64,000 bases of DNA from Granulicella sp. (GCA_025408425.1 JANXYX010000021.1:1-64000); one strand, 5' to 3'. Shown: positions 18,647 through 29,208, numbered from the stretch's first letter. The notes: generated by a model not told the origin, from the letters alone. Numbers and translations: made by a program.

Positions 18647-19167
18647 GCGCCGGTTGAGCCTTTCATTGGGGCTTTGGTGAGGTCGGCGAGGGAGGCTGAG
18701 GCGGCGCGGAGGTAGTCGGCAGGGGAGAGGAGGATTTGCAGGCCCCGCTGACCGGCCGAGACGGAGATGACGTCAAAGAGTTCGATGGTCTCGTCCGCAA
18801 ATGCGGGGAATGGCTTGCGTGCACCCATAACGGTGACGCCGCCGCGGATGTAGCCAGTTAGGGGCTCAACTTCTTTGAGGGAGGCAAGTTCGGCTTTCTT
18901 GGCTCCGGCGGCATGGGCCAATTTCTTAAGGTCAAGCTCAGCATCGCCGGGGATGACAGCGAAGAGATGGTCTCCTGATTTGCTGCTGGCGCCAGAATTG
19001 GTATGCGCAAGCAGGGTTTTGAAGACCTGCTCGGGGGGTAGTCCGATCTTGCGAGCTACGGAGATGGCGGTGAGGTCTTCGGGGTCGACTTCATAGGTGC
19101 GGAGTTCGTAGGAGATATTGAGGCTATCGAGGAGTCGGGCGGCGTTGGTCTTCGCAGGAGGCTTCAC
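18643..19167 (-). CDS. ybaK: YbaK/EbsC-type aminoacyl-tRNA deacylase, embedded in the ccm operon
   Basis: 174 residues. The protein matches YbaK: a short N-terminal stretch AARLLDSLNISYELRTYEVDPED, then VFKTLLAHT, GDAELDLKKLAHAAGAKKAEL and the glycine-rich YIRGGVTVMGARKPFP loop. YbaK hydrolyses Cys-tRNA(Pro) made by mistake by prolyl-tRNA synthetase. It is placed between ccmA and ccmB and overlaps each by 4 bases, so it is translated as part of the cytochrome operon. A tie between cysteine-tRNA editing and cytochrome assembly has no obvious explanation; simple hitch-hiking is possible. Confidence 0.9.
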   Translation of the reverse strand: MKPPAKTNAARLLDSLNISYELRTYEVDPEDLTAISVARKIGLPPEQVFKTLLAHTNSGASSKSGDHLFAVIPGDAELDLKKLAHAAGAKKAELASLKEVEPLTGYIRGGVTVMGARKPFPAFADETIELFDVISVSAGQRGLQILLSPADYLRAASASLADLTKAPMKGSTGA

Positions 19168-19859
19168 GCGGCAGGCTCGGAGATGATCTGGCCGTGTTGC
19201 ATGGTCATGGTTCGGTCAGCGAGGGGTTCCGCGAGGCGGTGCTGATGTGTGGTGAGGATAATGGTGCGACTACCGCCATGAGGAGCGGGCCAGGTGCGGA
19301 AGTCGGACAAGAGCTCTACCATGTGCCCGGCGGAGGCTACATCGAGATTGGAGAAGGGCTCGTCGAGCAGCAGGAGTTCGGGATCGGCCTGGAGGACGCG
19401 AGCAAGCGATGTGCGTTGGCGCATGCCTTGGGAGTATTGGCCAACCGGACGGGAGAGCTTCGGGTCGAGGCCGACGGCGCGGAGAGCCATCTCCGGACTG
19501 CCAACGCAGTTGCAACTGCTGCTCTGGAGCGAGGCGAAGTAGTCCAGGTTCTCCATGGCTGTAAGTTCGTCGTAGAGCATGGGAGAGTGGCTCATGTAGG
19601 CGACGCGTCCGCGCTGCTGCTGGGGTGGGTGGGAGAAGACGGTGGCTGTGCCGCGGGTGGGAGCGATGAGGCCGGCGAGGACGCGGAGGAGGGTCGACTT
19701 GCCTGCGCCGTTTTCACCGAGGATGACGGTGCAGGTTCCCGACTCGAAGGTTGCGGAGACGTTGCGAAGCGCTGCAAAGGAGCCGTAAAGGCGGGACACT
19801 GACTGCAGTTCGGCGGCGGTTGAGATGGTGCCGGAAGTGGAATTCGCTAACGTCTGCAT
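19164..19859 (-). CDS. ccmA: haem ABC exporter ATP-binding protein CcmA
   Basis: 231 residues of an ABC ATPase: Walker A GENGAGKST (48-56), signature YSQGMRQR, Walker B LLLLDEPFSNLD, and a switch histidine in TTHQHRL. Gene context with ccmB, ccmC and ccmE identifies it as CcmA, which powers release of haem-loaded CcmE. It overlaps ybaK by 4 bases, and ccmE ends 45 bases upstream. Confidence 0.9.
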   Translation of the reverse strand: MQTLANSTSGTISTAAELQSVSRLYGSFAALRNVSATFESGTCTVILGENGAGKSTLLRVLAGLIAPTRGTATVFSHPPQQQRGRVAYMSHSPMLYDELTAMENLDYFASLQSSSCNCVGSPEMALRAVGLDPKLSRPVGQYSQGMRQRTSLARVLQADPELLLLDEPFSNLDVASAGHMVELLSDFRTWPAPHGGSRTIILTTHQHRLAEPLADRTMTMQHGQIISEPAA

Positions 19860-19904
19860 CTGTGGCTTCCAAAGGTGGTGGCGTTCTGCGATTGACCAGT
19901 ATGC

Positions 19905-20381
19905 CTAAGGCTTGGCAGTTGCAGGGACGGTAGTTTCTGCGGTGGTGGTTGCTGTTTTGGCTGCAGGCGCATATTTAGAGGCGCACTTTGCCTGAAGTTG
20001 GGTGGCGTGGAAGACGCCGTCTCGACCGTAGGTGCCGACTGCAAGGGCCTGGGCGTCGTCTTTGAAGGTATCGGGCGGTGGTTCGGAGCCCTGGTAGCTA
20101 ACCTGGAGCGTCTTGCCCTGCTCGAGGAGTTGGAAGCTGGCGGTGGTCCCGACGCGATGGATGCTGCCCGGGGCTACGTTGCCCGCTACGCGGAGGTGGC
20201 GGGTGTAGGCCTTGTTCCCCATTGCGTTGAGTTCGCTGATCGTGACGTAGTAGCTCTTATTGTCACGGACTCCGGTGAAGGCGAGCCAAGATACGCTGGC
20301 CAGAATGATGATGGTGGCGACGATGATTTTGACCGGGTTATTCGATTTGGCGCTGGGCATATTGGGTATAGGTGCCTTCAA
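19905..20381 (-). CDS. ccmE: cytochrome c maturation haem chaperone CcmE, CxxxY type
   Basis: 158 residues: one N-terminal membrane anchor (about 18-38) and a periplasmic OB-fold domain (YYVTISEL, LRVAGNV, FQLLEQGKTLQVSYQGSEPPPDTFK, AVGTYGRDGVFHATQLQAKC). The residue that carries haem is histidine in most CcmE proteins (HxxxY). Here the matching place reads Cys133-A-S-K-Tyr137 (CxxxY). Such cysteine variants are known from archaea and some Desulfovibrio-type bacteria that use a modified system I lacking CcmH. A short Ala/Thr-rich tail follows. It is the first gene of the ccm operon. An in-frame ATG at residue 8 is an alternative start. Confidence 0.9.
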   Translation of the reverse strand: MKAPIPNMPSAKSNNPVKIIVATIIILASVSWLAFTGVRDNKSYYVTISELNAMGNKAYTRHLRVAGNVAPGSIHRVGTTASFQLLEQGKTLQVSYQGSEPPPDTFKDDAQALAVGTYGRDGVFHATQLQAKCASKYAPAAKTATTTAETTVPATAKP

Positions 20382-20567
20382 CTTTCTAGTTTACGGCTTT
20401 CCTGACGGTTTTGGTAGCGTGGTGGTGGCATGAAGTCTGTTGTTCGATTCGCGACGGTCCGAAAGGGTCTCAGGGCATGCTGGAAGGGCATGCTGCATGG
20501 AACTGTTCGGGATGATAGGGTGCTAGTTCGCGGGGGAAGGTCTAGAGAACGGAGTGCGGTACGAGAT

Positions 20568-22619
20568 ATGAATTCGACTCATTGGCGGGCGACCTACGGT
20601 GCAACGATCTTCCTTTCGGCATTGCTGCTGTTTCTGATCGAGCCGATTGCGGCCAAGCAGTTGCTACCGGTACTGGGCGGATCGTCTGCGGTGTGGGTCA
20701 CTTGTCTGGTTTTCTTTCAGGCTGCCCTGTTATTGGGATATCTGTATGCGCATTGGATGTCGCGTGGTGGCGAGGTTGGTCGGCGTCGTATCGTGCATCT
20801 GGCGTTGCTGACGCTCTGTTTGATTGTTCTGGTAGCGCCCGCTCGTGGATTGGACTTTAGCAAGGGAACGACTCATCCGGTTACGACAATTTTTGCTGCA
20901 CTGGGCTTAAGCATCGGTGTTCCTTTTCTGATATTGGGGGCGACGAGCCCGCTGCTGCAGGTTTGGCTGTTTCGAGGCGAGGGAGGAACCGTCAGTTATC
21001 GCCTTTTTGCGCTGTCGAATGCGGGTTCGTTGCTGGCTCTGGTGGCTTATCCGTTTTTGATTGAGCCTTACATTTCATTGAGGACTCAGAAGGTGGCCTG
21101 GTCGGTGGGTTTTGTCGTATTTGCTGTTCTGAGTGCGTTACTGGCGCTGCGGTCGAAGTCTCCTGGCAAAGGGCAGGCGGCCAGGGGCCAGCAGAGTACG
21201 TCGTTGGCCGCACGAAGTTCGATCGCAACGAAGTGGATGTGGTTCTTGCTGCCGATGGTGGCGGCGATGCAGTTGAGTGCGGTAACCAGTCATCTGACGG
21301 TGAATGTCGCGGCGATCCCGCTATTGTGGATGTTGCCGCTGGCTGCGTATTTGATCAGCTTTATTCTTGCGTTCGAGGCCCCGTGGGCCTACCGGCGCGG
21401 CGTCGTGGTGCGGGTGCTGGTGCTGATGCTGGCGAGCCTGGGTTATGCGCTGGCGAAGACGGACGTGTCGTTGCCGATTGGAGTGGGCATCGTGTTCTTC
21501 GTCGTGGAGTGCTTCGTGGCGTGCCTCTTCTGCCATTGCGAGGCTTATGCGCTGCGGCCGAAGGGGGCGTCTGAGGTTACGTTGTTTTATCTGCTGATCG
21601 CTGCGGGGGGAGTGACTGGAACCTTTTTGGTAGGTATTGCAAGCCCGCTGATCTTTGCGGCGAACTATGACTTACCTTTTTGCTTCTTGATGACGGCGTT
21701 GCTGGCTTTGGCGGTGACGTGGAGGGATGGGTGGGCACAGCGGTTGCTTTGGTCTACGGGGAGTGTGCTGCTGATGGTGCTGGTCCTTATGCTACATACG
21801 GTTTATCAGCGTGAGGCGATGGTGGAGGTGCGGAATTTCTATGGGACCTTACGGGTGAAACAGAGCTACGCGGCTCCGCACGCGAATGCGATGCGGATGC
21901 TATTGAACGGCACGATCCAGCACGGGACGCAGTGGTTTTCGCCGGGGCTAAGCAAAGTTCCGACGACTTACTATGCAGAGGACTCTGGCGTGGGAGTTGC
22001 ATTGCGGCTGTGTTGCGAGGAGCGACCGCGGCATATGGGCGTGATTGGGCTGGGCTCGGGAACATTGGCTGCTTATGGTAGGTCGGGAGACCGCTTTCGG
22101 TTTTATGAGATCAATCCCCAGGTAGGGCCGATTGCACGAAATCTCTTTACTTACCTTCGTGATTCGGGGGCGCAGATAAGTTTTGCGGATGGAGATGCCC
22201 GGACCTCTTTGCAGGGCGAGGCTGCCCAGAACTTTGATGTACTGGTGGTGGATGCGTTCTCTGGCGATGCGATTCCGTTGCATCTGCTTACATTGGAGGC
22301 GATGGCGGTGTACCAGCGGCACCTGGCAGTGGGTGGGGTACTGGCATTTCATGTGTCGAACCAGTATCTGAATCTGGCGCCGGAGATTGCGTTGCTGGCG
22401 CGATCAGTTGGAATGCGGGCGATGAGAATTGACAGTAAAGAGGATCTGGCTCGGGGAGCATATCGATCAACCTGGGTATTGCTCAGCCAAGATGGCGGAT
22501 TCTTCTCAAAACCGGCTGTTTTGTTAGTGGCGATGCCGATCGAGGTAGTTCGAGGCCTCCGGGCGTGGACGGATGACTACTCCAGCGTGTTGCCCTTACT
22601 GCAATGGGGAAGGAACTAG
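20568..22619 (+). CDS. membrane-fused spermidine-synthase-like protein
   Basis: About 683 residues. The N-terminal half has roughly ten hydrophobic helices, opening with ATIFLSALLLFLIEPIAAKQLLP, the usual start of fused MFS/spermidine-synthase proteins. The C-terminal 200 residues form a Rossmann methyltransferase-like fold: MGVIGLGSGTLAAYG, FYEINPQV and VVDAFSGD. The catalytic aspartate pattern of true SpeE is altered, so aminopropyl transfer is uncertain. The frame could open at 20430, but the first helix of the family begins just after the ATG at 20568, so I prefer that start. It is divergent from the ccm operon. Confidence 0.85.
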   Translation: MNSTHWRATYGATIFLSALLLFLIEPIAAKQLLPVLGGSSAVWVTCLVFFQAALLLGYLYAHWMSRGGEVGRRRIVHLALLTLCLIVLVAPARGLDFSKGTTHPVTTIFAALGLSIGVPFLILGATSPLLQVWLFRGEGGTVSYRLFALSNAGSLLALVAYPFLIEPYISLRTQKVAWSVGFVVFAVLSALLALRSKSPGKGQAARGQQSTSLAARSSIATKWMWFLLPMVAAMQLSAVTSHLTVNVAAIPLLWMLPLAAYLISFILAFEAPWAYRRGVVVRVLVLMLASLGYALAKTDVSLPIGVGIVFFVVECFVACLFCHCEAYALRPKGASEVTLFYLLIAAGGVTGTFLVGIASPLIFAANYDLPFCFLMTALLALAVTWRDGWAQRLLWSTGSVLLMVLVLMLHTVYQREAMVEVRNFYGTLRVKQSYAAPHANAMRMLLNGTIQHGTQWFSPGLSKVPTTYYAEDSGVGVALRLCCEERPRHMGVIGLGSGTLAAYGRSGDRFRFYEINPQVGPIARNLFTYLRDSGAQISFADGDARTSLQGEAAQNFDVLVVDAFSGDAIPLHLLTLEAMAVYQRHLAVGGVLAFHVSNQYLNLAPEIALLARSVGMRAMRIDSKEDLARGAYRSTWVLLSQDGGFFSKPAVLLVAMPIEVVRGLRAWTDDYSSVLPLLQWGRN

Positions 22620-22628
22620 GGTTCGGAG

Positions 22629-24188
<1,560 letters not shown>

Positions 24189-24213
24189 GAGCAACGAAGC
24201 AACTTAAGGACAG

Positions 24214-24244
24214 AGGCCGCATCCGGTGAGGATGCGGCCTTTTT
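24214..24244 (+). terminator. rho-independent terminator after thiC
   Basis: An 11-base-pair perfect stem AGGCCGCATCC / GGATGCGGCCT with the loop GGTGA, followed by a T-run. It lies 26 bases after the thiC stop. Confidence 0.9.
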
Positions 24245-24528
24245 GTTGGGAGGGGAGTTGGGGCGGAGTTGCAATGCAGAGCTGGAGTGGCGGAAGGTCC
24301 TAGCGGAATTTCCTTTGTTTGATGTGACTCGTGGCAGTTGCCACAAACTTGCTTCGCCGAGAGCGAACAGGGCTCCGGTGAGCTTCCAAGGGGGCGAGGG
24401 CGGGTTTGGGCTCGGTAGCGCGTTCGAGATCAACGGCGCTGAAGTTGAAGGCCATGCCGGCAACGCGGACCAGAATGTGGTGAGGTTTCGGCAGCGAACA
24501 ACAGTCCCGAGTCGGGGCCACGGTTATC
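24245..24528. other. intergenic region without a supported gene
   Basis: No frame here has convincing protein-like composition. A small palindrome GTGGCA-GT-TGCCAC lies at 24331-24344. A 73-codon minus-strand frame directly after the 33-residue peptide gene was considered but not called, because it lacks a ribosome site and protein-like hydrophobic patterning. Confidence 0.4.
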
Positions 24529-24630
24529 TTAGATGGAATCCTTCTCCTCCTTGCCAGAACGCATGGCGAGAAGGGCGGGGGCGATGATCATTCCGAGAAA
24601 AACCAGGGCTAGTACGAGATCGTGGACCAT
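24529..24630 (-). CDS. 33-residue single-span membrane peptide
   Basis: A small minus-strand gene: ATG at 24630-24628, TAA at 24531-24529. AAAGGAG lies 7 bases ahead of the ATG, a near-perfect ribosome site. The peptide has a hydrophobic stretch (LVLALVFLGMIIAPALLAM, residues 5-23) and a charged tail RSGKEEKDSI, so it should sit in the inner membrane with a cytoplasmic or periplasmic charged tail. I do not recognise the family. Size and shape are like other bacterial single-span regulatory peptides such as KdpF or CydX. The neighbours (thiC, an M28 peptidase) do not reveal a partner. Confidence 0.65.
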   Translation of the reverse strand: MVHDLVLALVFLGMIIAPALLAMRSGKEEKDSI

Positions 24631-24875
24631 TGGGATGCTCCTTTTAGCGGCTCTAAAGCCGTCTGCTGGAGCAATCATCGACTGGGTATCGAGAAGGGAA
24701 CATAGCACTTCAGCAGGTGCAGATAGTACTTAAGTTGTATGGCTTTTGACGTCCGGTGCGGGGATGGGAGGTGAAGGGTACTACGGAGTGCCGGCTTGAG
24801 ACCAAAATGCTCACGATTCTGCGGCGAGCGTCTTCGGATGGACCTGATGGGAAGCCGGATTCTGGTTTGCGGTGG

Positions 24876-27002
24876 CTATTCTGCGGCTTCTAGTATGGCT
24901 GCGGCGTGGTTGAGTGCTTCGGTGAGGCTGGTGAGCTGGGCTTGAGCACGAGCGGCATCGGGGACATCGATGGCTTCGTTGACGCCCGGGATGACCACGG
25001 CAGCGTAGCCAGTGAACTCGCCGGGAGCGTATATGGCGTGTTTGTACCAGGGGCGGTGTGGAAGGCCTGCGGGTTCCAGGAAGGCGGACTCGGCGGCACG
25101 GAGAGCAAGGTTGAGCGCGGTGGGATCTGGGGGAGGGGTGAGTTGGCGGGTGTGAATGGCGGTGCCGGCTGTGGCGAATCGCTGGGCGGCGGCAAGGGTG
25201 GAGGTGAAACTGAGCTTGAGATCTGGCTTGAGCGCGCGGTGCTGGGCTTCTTCGAGGTAGTTCACGATCTGTTTGCCGTAGAGCTGGTAGTCGTAAGGCA
25301 GAACGTCGGTCGAGGCCATGTGGAGGAGTTCGAGGCCGAAGACGCGGGCCTGCTGTTGTTCATAGACGAAGGTGGGGTCAGCGAATTTGATGAACCAGTT
25401 GTAGTTGTCGAAGACGGAGTGATAGACGCCGTATGATCCGTCGGATCCGATGTCTGTTGAGGGGACCCCGAGATGCTGGATGAAGGGGGTGTAGTCTGAT
25501 CCGGAGCCGAGGTCACCTACCTGGACGTCGGTGTCGATGCGGGAGGGAAAGTTCCGGATTGTTTTGTGCTCGACGTCTCCCTGAGACTTCTTCCACTGAT
25601 CGTAAACAGTGCCTCCGGCTGGGCTGGGGACTTCTCTGGTGATCTCGCGGACGAATTGTTTGAGTGACGGGACGGCGGCGGCAGAGAAGTTGGGGCCTGA
25701 AACGCCGACGTCTGTGTTGAAGTAGGCGACGGCGTGGGTGAGTTGATCGGAGTGCTGCTCGACCCATTCGGTGGAGCCGATGAGACCCTCTTCTTCGGCG
25801 TCCCAGCTGCCGATAACGATAGTGCGACGTGGTCGCCAGCCGAGCTTGAGGAGGTTGCCTAAGCCGTGGACAGCTTCAAGCATGGCGGCAGTACCGGAGT
25901 TGGGATCGACGGCGCCATAGACCCAGGCATCACGGTGGTTTCCGGCAATGACGATGTCGTCTGAGTTGTCGGTGCCGGGTATTTTCCCGATGACGTCCCA
26001 GATAGTGCGGAGGGCAATATCCTGCTCAAGGTGCATGTGGACCGTGACGTGACCGGGGCCGAGGTGGTAGGCAAAGGGGAGTGCTCCCTGCCACTCGCGG
26101 GGAGAAGTGGGGCCGCCAAGGGCGCGGAGGATGGGGGCGGCATCGCGGTAGGAGAGGGGGTTGGTCGGGATGCTGGGCTGGTTGAACTGGAGCTTGTTAG
26201 CTGGGATGCGCTTTGAGTCAGCGAGATTGAGAGTGGAGGCTAAGCCCGGGGTCTCGGGATCGCCAGGATAGATAGGGAGAAACTGGGTAGAGCCTCGCTG
26301 GACGGCGGTTTCGGGGCGGAAGGGGCCCTTGGGGTAGATATCGCCGCGAAAGTAACCATCGTCGGCGGGGTCGGAGTAGATGAGTACGCCCTTAGCGCCG
26401 CGCTGCTGGGCGATGTAGACCTTGACGCCGCGGAAGTTGCCGCCGTAGCGTACCAAGACGATCTTGTCTTTGACGGAGATGCCGAGGTCGGCGAGCTTCT
26501 TGAAGTCTTCGAGGGTGCCGTAGTTGGCGTAGACTACTTCGCCGGTAACGTCTCCTGAAGGTGAAGAGCCGTTGAATGCGGGAAGGATGCGGGGGTCGTT
26601 CTGGAAAGGATCGCCGCCGTCGAGAGTTGGGTCAACGTGCTCGGGGGTGGGGCCGCTGAGGATTGTTTTGCCTTGTGCGTCGAAGGCCTCGATGAGGATT
26701 TTAATGGGTTTGTTCAGCAGGACTCTGTAGGGAACGATTTCGGTTTGCAGGCCAGCAGCCTTGAACTTGTCGGCGACATAAAGCGCGGTGGCGTAGTCCT
26801 CGGGGGAACTCGCCCAGTGAGGCGCTGCGGTGAGGATTTTGAGGTGCTGGCCTGCTAGTTTGGCGTCGGGAACGGCGAGGAAAGCGGCGTCCCACTTGGC
26901 CTGCTGGGTAAAGTCTCGATAGCCGAAGACCTTAGGGGTCTGGGAGGAAGCGGTGAAGGCAACTAGAGGAATTACGCAGGCGAGGGAACGGAGACGATTC
27001 AA
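24876..27002 (-). CDS. exported M28 peptidase, glutamate carboxypeptidase II-like
   Basis: 708 residues with a signal peptide (MNRLRSLACVIPLVAFTASSQ). The layout is that of the NAALADase/transferrin-receptor group: a PA domain (GEVVYANYGTLEDFKKL, VLVRYGGNFRGVKVYIAQQRGAKGVLIYSDP), a zinc peptidase domain and a C-terminal dimerisation domain. Zinc and catalytic residues lie in GNHRDAW, GAVDPNSG, DAEEEGLIGS, FNTDVGVSG and YHSVFDNYNW. It should remove C-terminal glutamate or aspartate from peptides outside the cytoplasm; substrate is inferred from the family. Confidence 0.93.
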   Translation of the reverse strand: MNRLRSLACVIPLVAFTASSQTPKVFGYRDFTQQAKWDAAFLAVPDAKLAGQHLKILTAAPHWASSPEDYATALYVADKFKAAGLQTEIVPYRVLLNKPIKILIEAFDAQGKTILSGPTPEHVDPTLDGGDPFQNDPRILPAFNGSSPSGDVTGEVVYANYGTLEDFKKLADLGISVKDKIVLVRYGGNFRGVKVYIAQQRGAKGVLIYSDPADDGYFRGDIYPKGPFRPETAVQRGSTQFLPIYPGDPETPGLASTLNLADSKRIPANKLQFNQPSIPTNPLSYRDAAPILRALGGPTSPREWQGALPFAYHLGPGHVTVHMHLEQDIALRTIWDVIGKIPGTDNSDDIVIAGNHRDAWVYGAVDPNSGTAAMLEAVHGLGNLLKLGWRPRRTIVIGSWDAEEEGLIGSTEWVEQHSDQLTHAVAYFNTDVGVSGPNFSAAAVPSLKQFVREITREVPSPAGGTVYDQWKKSQGDVEHKTIRNFPSRIDTDVQVGDLGSGSDYTPFIQHLGVPSTDIGSDGSYGVYHSVFDNYNWFIKFADPTFVYEQQQARVFGLELLHMASTDVLPYDYQLYGKQIVNYLEEAQHRALKPDLKLSFTSTLAAAQRFATAGTAIHTRQLTPPPDPTALNLALRAAESAFLEPAGLPHRPWYKHAIYAPGEFTGYAAVVIPGVNEAIDVPDAARAQAQLTSLTEALNHAAAILEAAE

Positions 27003-27070
27003 CTTGGGGGCCTCGAGAAATGACGAATCAAACCGTAGGGTATCGCAAGAAATGGCAAGTGGCGGGAGTT

Positions 27071-27100
27071 AAAAAGAACTGGCAAGGTTTCCCTTGCCAG
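27071..27100 (-). terminator. rho-independent terminator of mscL
   Basis: A 9-base-pair perfect stem CTGGCAAGG / CCTTGCCAG with a 4-base loop. On the minus strand it is followed by TTCTTTTT. It lies 34 bases beyond the mscL stop. Confidence 0.85.
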
Positions 27101-27134
27101 GCGTTTGATGCAGTGAACCCGATTCAGCATGTCA

Positions 27135-27527
27135 CTAGACTGGCTGACTGCAGAACTTGCATCTGGTGGCGGCCAGGGGAATGTCGCTGAGGCATTGGCC
27201 GCAGGACTTAGTAGTGACGGCCTCGGGGGCTTTGTTCCTCGCAAGCAGATGGTTCGCTGGGGCGACGATGAAGAAGTAGACGACAGCGGCGAGGATTATG
27301 AAGGAGACAGCAGCATTTAGAAAGTTGCCATAGGTGACTATCCCACCATTGACGTGCACGACAAGAGCAGAGAAGTCAGGCTTACCGGCGACAGCGGCGA
27401 TGAGCGGGTTGATGATGTCTTTGACGAGCGAGTTGACGATGGCGCTGAAGGCTGCGCCGATGATGACGGCGACTGCCAGGTCGAGGACATTGCCACGGAA
27501 GATGAAATCGCGAAAGCCTTTGATCAT
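27135..27527 (-). CDS. mscL: large-conductance mechanosensitive channel with zinc-ribbon-like tail
   Basis: 130 residues. The MscL core is clear: an amphipathic N-terminus IKGFRDFIFRGNVLDLAVAVIIGAAF, the first membrane helix, a periplasmic loop and a second helix NAAVSFIILAAVVYFFIV. It opens under membrane tension to release solutes in hypo-osmotic shock. The C-terminus is unusual: after LLARNKAPE it has Cys109-x2-Cys112 and Cys123-x2-Cys126 instead of the normal charged helix bundle, a pattern like a zinc ribbon. The start at 27527 is chosen because GGAG precedes it by 8 bases; an upstream in-frame ATG (27539) overlaps that site. Confidence 0.93.
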   Translation of the reverse strand: MIKGFRDFIFRGNVLDLAVAVIIGAAFSAIVNSLVKDIINPLIAAVAGKPDFSALVVHVNGGIVTYGNFLNAAVSFIILAAVVYFFIVAPANHLLARNKAPEAVTTKSCGQCLSDIPLAATRCKFCSQPV

Positions 27528-27650
27528 GGAAATCTCCAAAGTTTGAAAATTGGTGAAGCCTGCGATCGTTGGATTTTAGTAGCGCCGTTCATCATACCCC
27601 AGCGGAAGAGGAAGGAGAAAAAATTGGCAGACCCGAAGAGATTCAGGTTG

Positions 27651-28121
27651 TTAGCGGCTGAAGGAGAGCCAGTTGGCGTAGGGGTATAGCAGGAAGAAGA
27701 AGACGATGCTGAGGATCATGAGGTCCATGTAAATGCAGAGGACTACCCCGGCGTGGTACCAATTCCAACGGCGTTGCATGCACCGCATGGTGTCTGCAGT
27801 GCCCAGGATTGCGAGGATGGAGGGGATGATGAGGAGCAGCGTGGGGCGGTTGTGGGGGAAGTCAGAGAGGGGCAGGGCAATGGCCAAGCTGACGAGTACG
27901 AAGATGTTGCCACGCAGTAGAGATTTTTCTCGCGGATTGAGAAGTCGGATGGCCACGCTCGTAGTACCAGCATAGGTCGCGCGCGAGATTGATGCCAACT
28001 GGCCGGAGTGCCGGATTCGTCGGATAAAGAGAACCGTAAGGGATTTATGACAGCGGCAAGCGACGTTCAATTGGTATGTTGCACAAAAGCCTACGCAGCA
28101 GAGAACTGGCCCTGGTGACAC
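27651..28121 (-). CDS. small membrane protein of unknown function
   Basis: 156 residues if read from the first ATG. Only residues from about 53 onward look protein-like: three hydrophobic segments (NIFVLVSLAIALPLSDF, TLLLIIPSILAILGTADTMRCM and AGVVLCIYMDLMILSIVFFFLLYPY). A GTG at 27956 (residue 56) is a plausible real start, though without a good ribosome site. It begins 3 bases after mtnA and reads in the same direction, so it may be the last gene of a pyrE-mtnA operon. No family recognised. Confidence 0.55.
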   Translation of the reverse strand: MSPGPVLCCVGFCATYQLNVACRCHKSLTVLFIRRIRHSGQLASISRATYAGTTSVAIRLLNPREKSLLRGNIFVLVSLAIALPLSDFPHNRPTLLLIIPSILAILGTADTMRCMQRRWNWYHAGVVLCIYMDLMILSIVFFFLLYPYANWLSFSR

Positions 28122-28124
28122 GGG

Positions 28125-29195
28125 CTATGCGGGTGTGAGTTCCGATGCTGATGGATGCTTGTCCATTTGTTGGATGGACTGGGTAAAGGGGGGGTAAAGG
28201 ACGCCACGCTCGGTGATGATTGCTGTGATGTATTTGGCGGGGGTGACGTCGAAGGCGGGATTCTCGATGGCGACGCCGTGGGGGGTCATCTGCTTGCCAT
28301 TGGAGTGGGTGACTTCGGTGGCGGCGCGCTGTTCGATGGGGATGAGGTCGCCATAGGCTGTGGCGAGGTCGATGGTGGACCAGGGGGCGGCTACGTAGAA
28401 GGGGATGTTGTGTTCTTTGGCGAGGATGGAGACGCCGTAGGTGCCGATCTTGTTGGCGGTGTCGCCGTTGGCGGCTATGCGGTCTGCACCGACGATGACG
28501 GCCTGGATGCGTCCTTTAGACATGAGGTGGGCGGCCATGTTGTCGCAGAGGACGGTGGTGGGGATGTTGTCCTTGAGGAGTTCCCAGGCGGTGAGGCGTG
28601 CGCCTTGCAGGAAGGGACGGGTCTCGTCGGCGAAGACGTCGATGTTGTGGCCGGCTTCGATGGCGGCGCGGATGACGCCGAGGGCGGTGCCGTAGCCGCA
28701 GGTGGCGAGGGCTCCGGCGTTGCAGTGGGTGAGGACGGTGCCTTCTTTGGGCAGGAGGGGTGCGCCGTGGGCTCCCATCTGCTTGCAGGCGGCGATGTCT
28801 TCGTCATACATGCGGCGGGACTTAGCGACCACTGCGGCTTTGATCTCAGGGATGGGTGTGTTGGTGGCAGCGAGTTCGTTGAAGAGGTTGCGGATCTCGT
28901 CGATGCCCCAGAAGAGGTTGACGGCGGTGGGGCGGGTTTCGGCCAGGGTCCTGGAGATGATGGCGACTTCAGCGGTGAGGGCCTTTAGATCAGTGGCGGT
29001 GCTGCGGTCGATGCCGATGGCTACGCCCATGGCGGCGGAGACGCCGATGGCGGGTGCTCCGCGGACGATCATGTCGCGGATGACGGTGGCGACCTGGTTA
29101 TAGTCCGTGGCGAGGACGTAGGTCTCCTCGAGGGGGAGCTTGGTTTGATCGAGGAAGTTGATGCCTTCAGGGAGCCATTCGAGAGTGGGGATCAT
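28125..29195 (-). CDS. mtnA: S-methyl-5-thioribose-1-phosphate isomerase
   Basis: 356 residues. It isomerises methylthioribose 1-phosphate to methylthioribulose 1-phosphate in the methionine salvage pathway. The family signatures are [11 protein letters not shown] (substrate loop), the active cysteine in [18 protein letters not shown], and the catalytic aspartate in [18 protein letters not shown]. It belongs to the eIF2B-like fold. pyrE ends 13 bases upstream. No other mtn gene is in the window. Methylthioadenosine, the source of its substrate, is a by-product of spermidine synthesis. Confidence 0.95.
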   Translation of the reverse strand: MIPTLEWLPEGINFLDQTKLPLEETYVLATDYNQVATVIRDMIVRGAPAIGVSAAMGVAIGIDRSTATDLKALTAEVAIISRTLAETRPTAVNLFWGIDEIRNLFNELAATNTPIPEIKAAVVAKSRRMYDEDIAACKQMGAHGAPLLPKEGTVLTHCNAGALATCGYGTALGVIRAAIEAGHNIDVFADETRPFLQGARLTAWELLKDNIPTTVLCDNMAAHLMSKGRIQAVIVGADRIAANGDTANKIGTYGVSILAKEHNIPFYVAAPWSTIDLATAYGDLIPIEQRAATEVTHSNGKQMTPHGVAIENPAFDVTPAKYITAIITERGVLYPPFTQSIQQMDKHPSASELTPA

Positions 29196-29208
29196 GTCTT
29201 GTCCTAGT

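Noticed and set aside
24300-24521. A 73-codon minus-strand frame after the 33-residue peptide gene
   Set aside because: No ribosome site, basic and low-complexity translation, no recognisable pattern.
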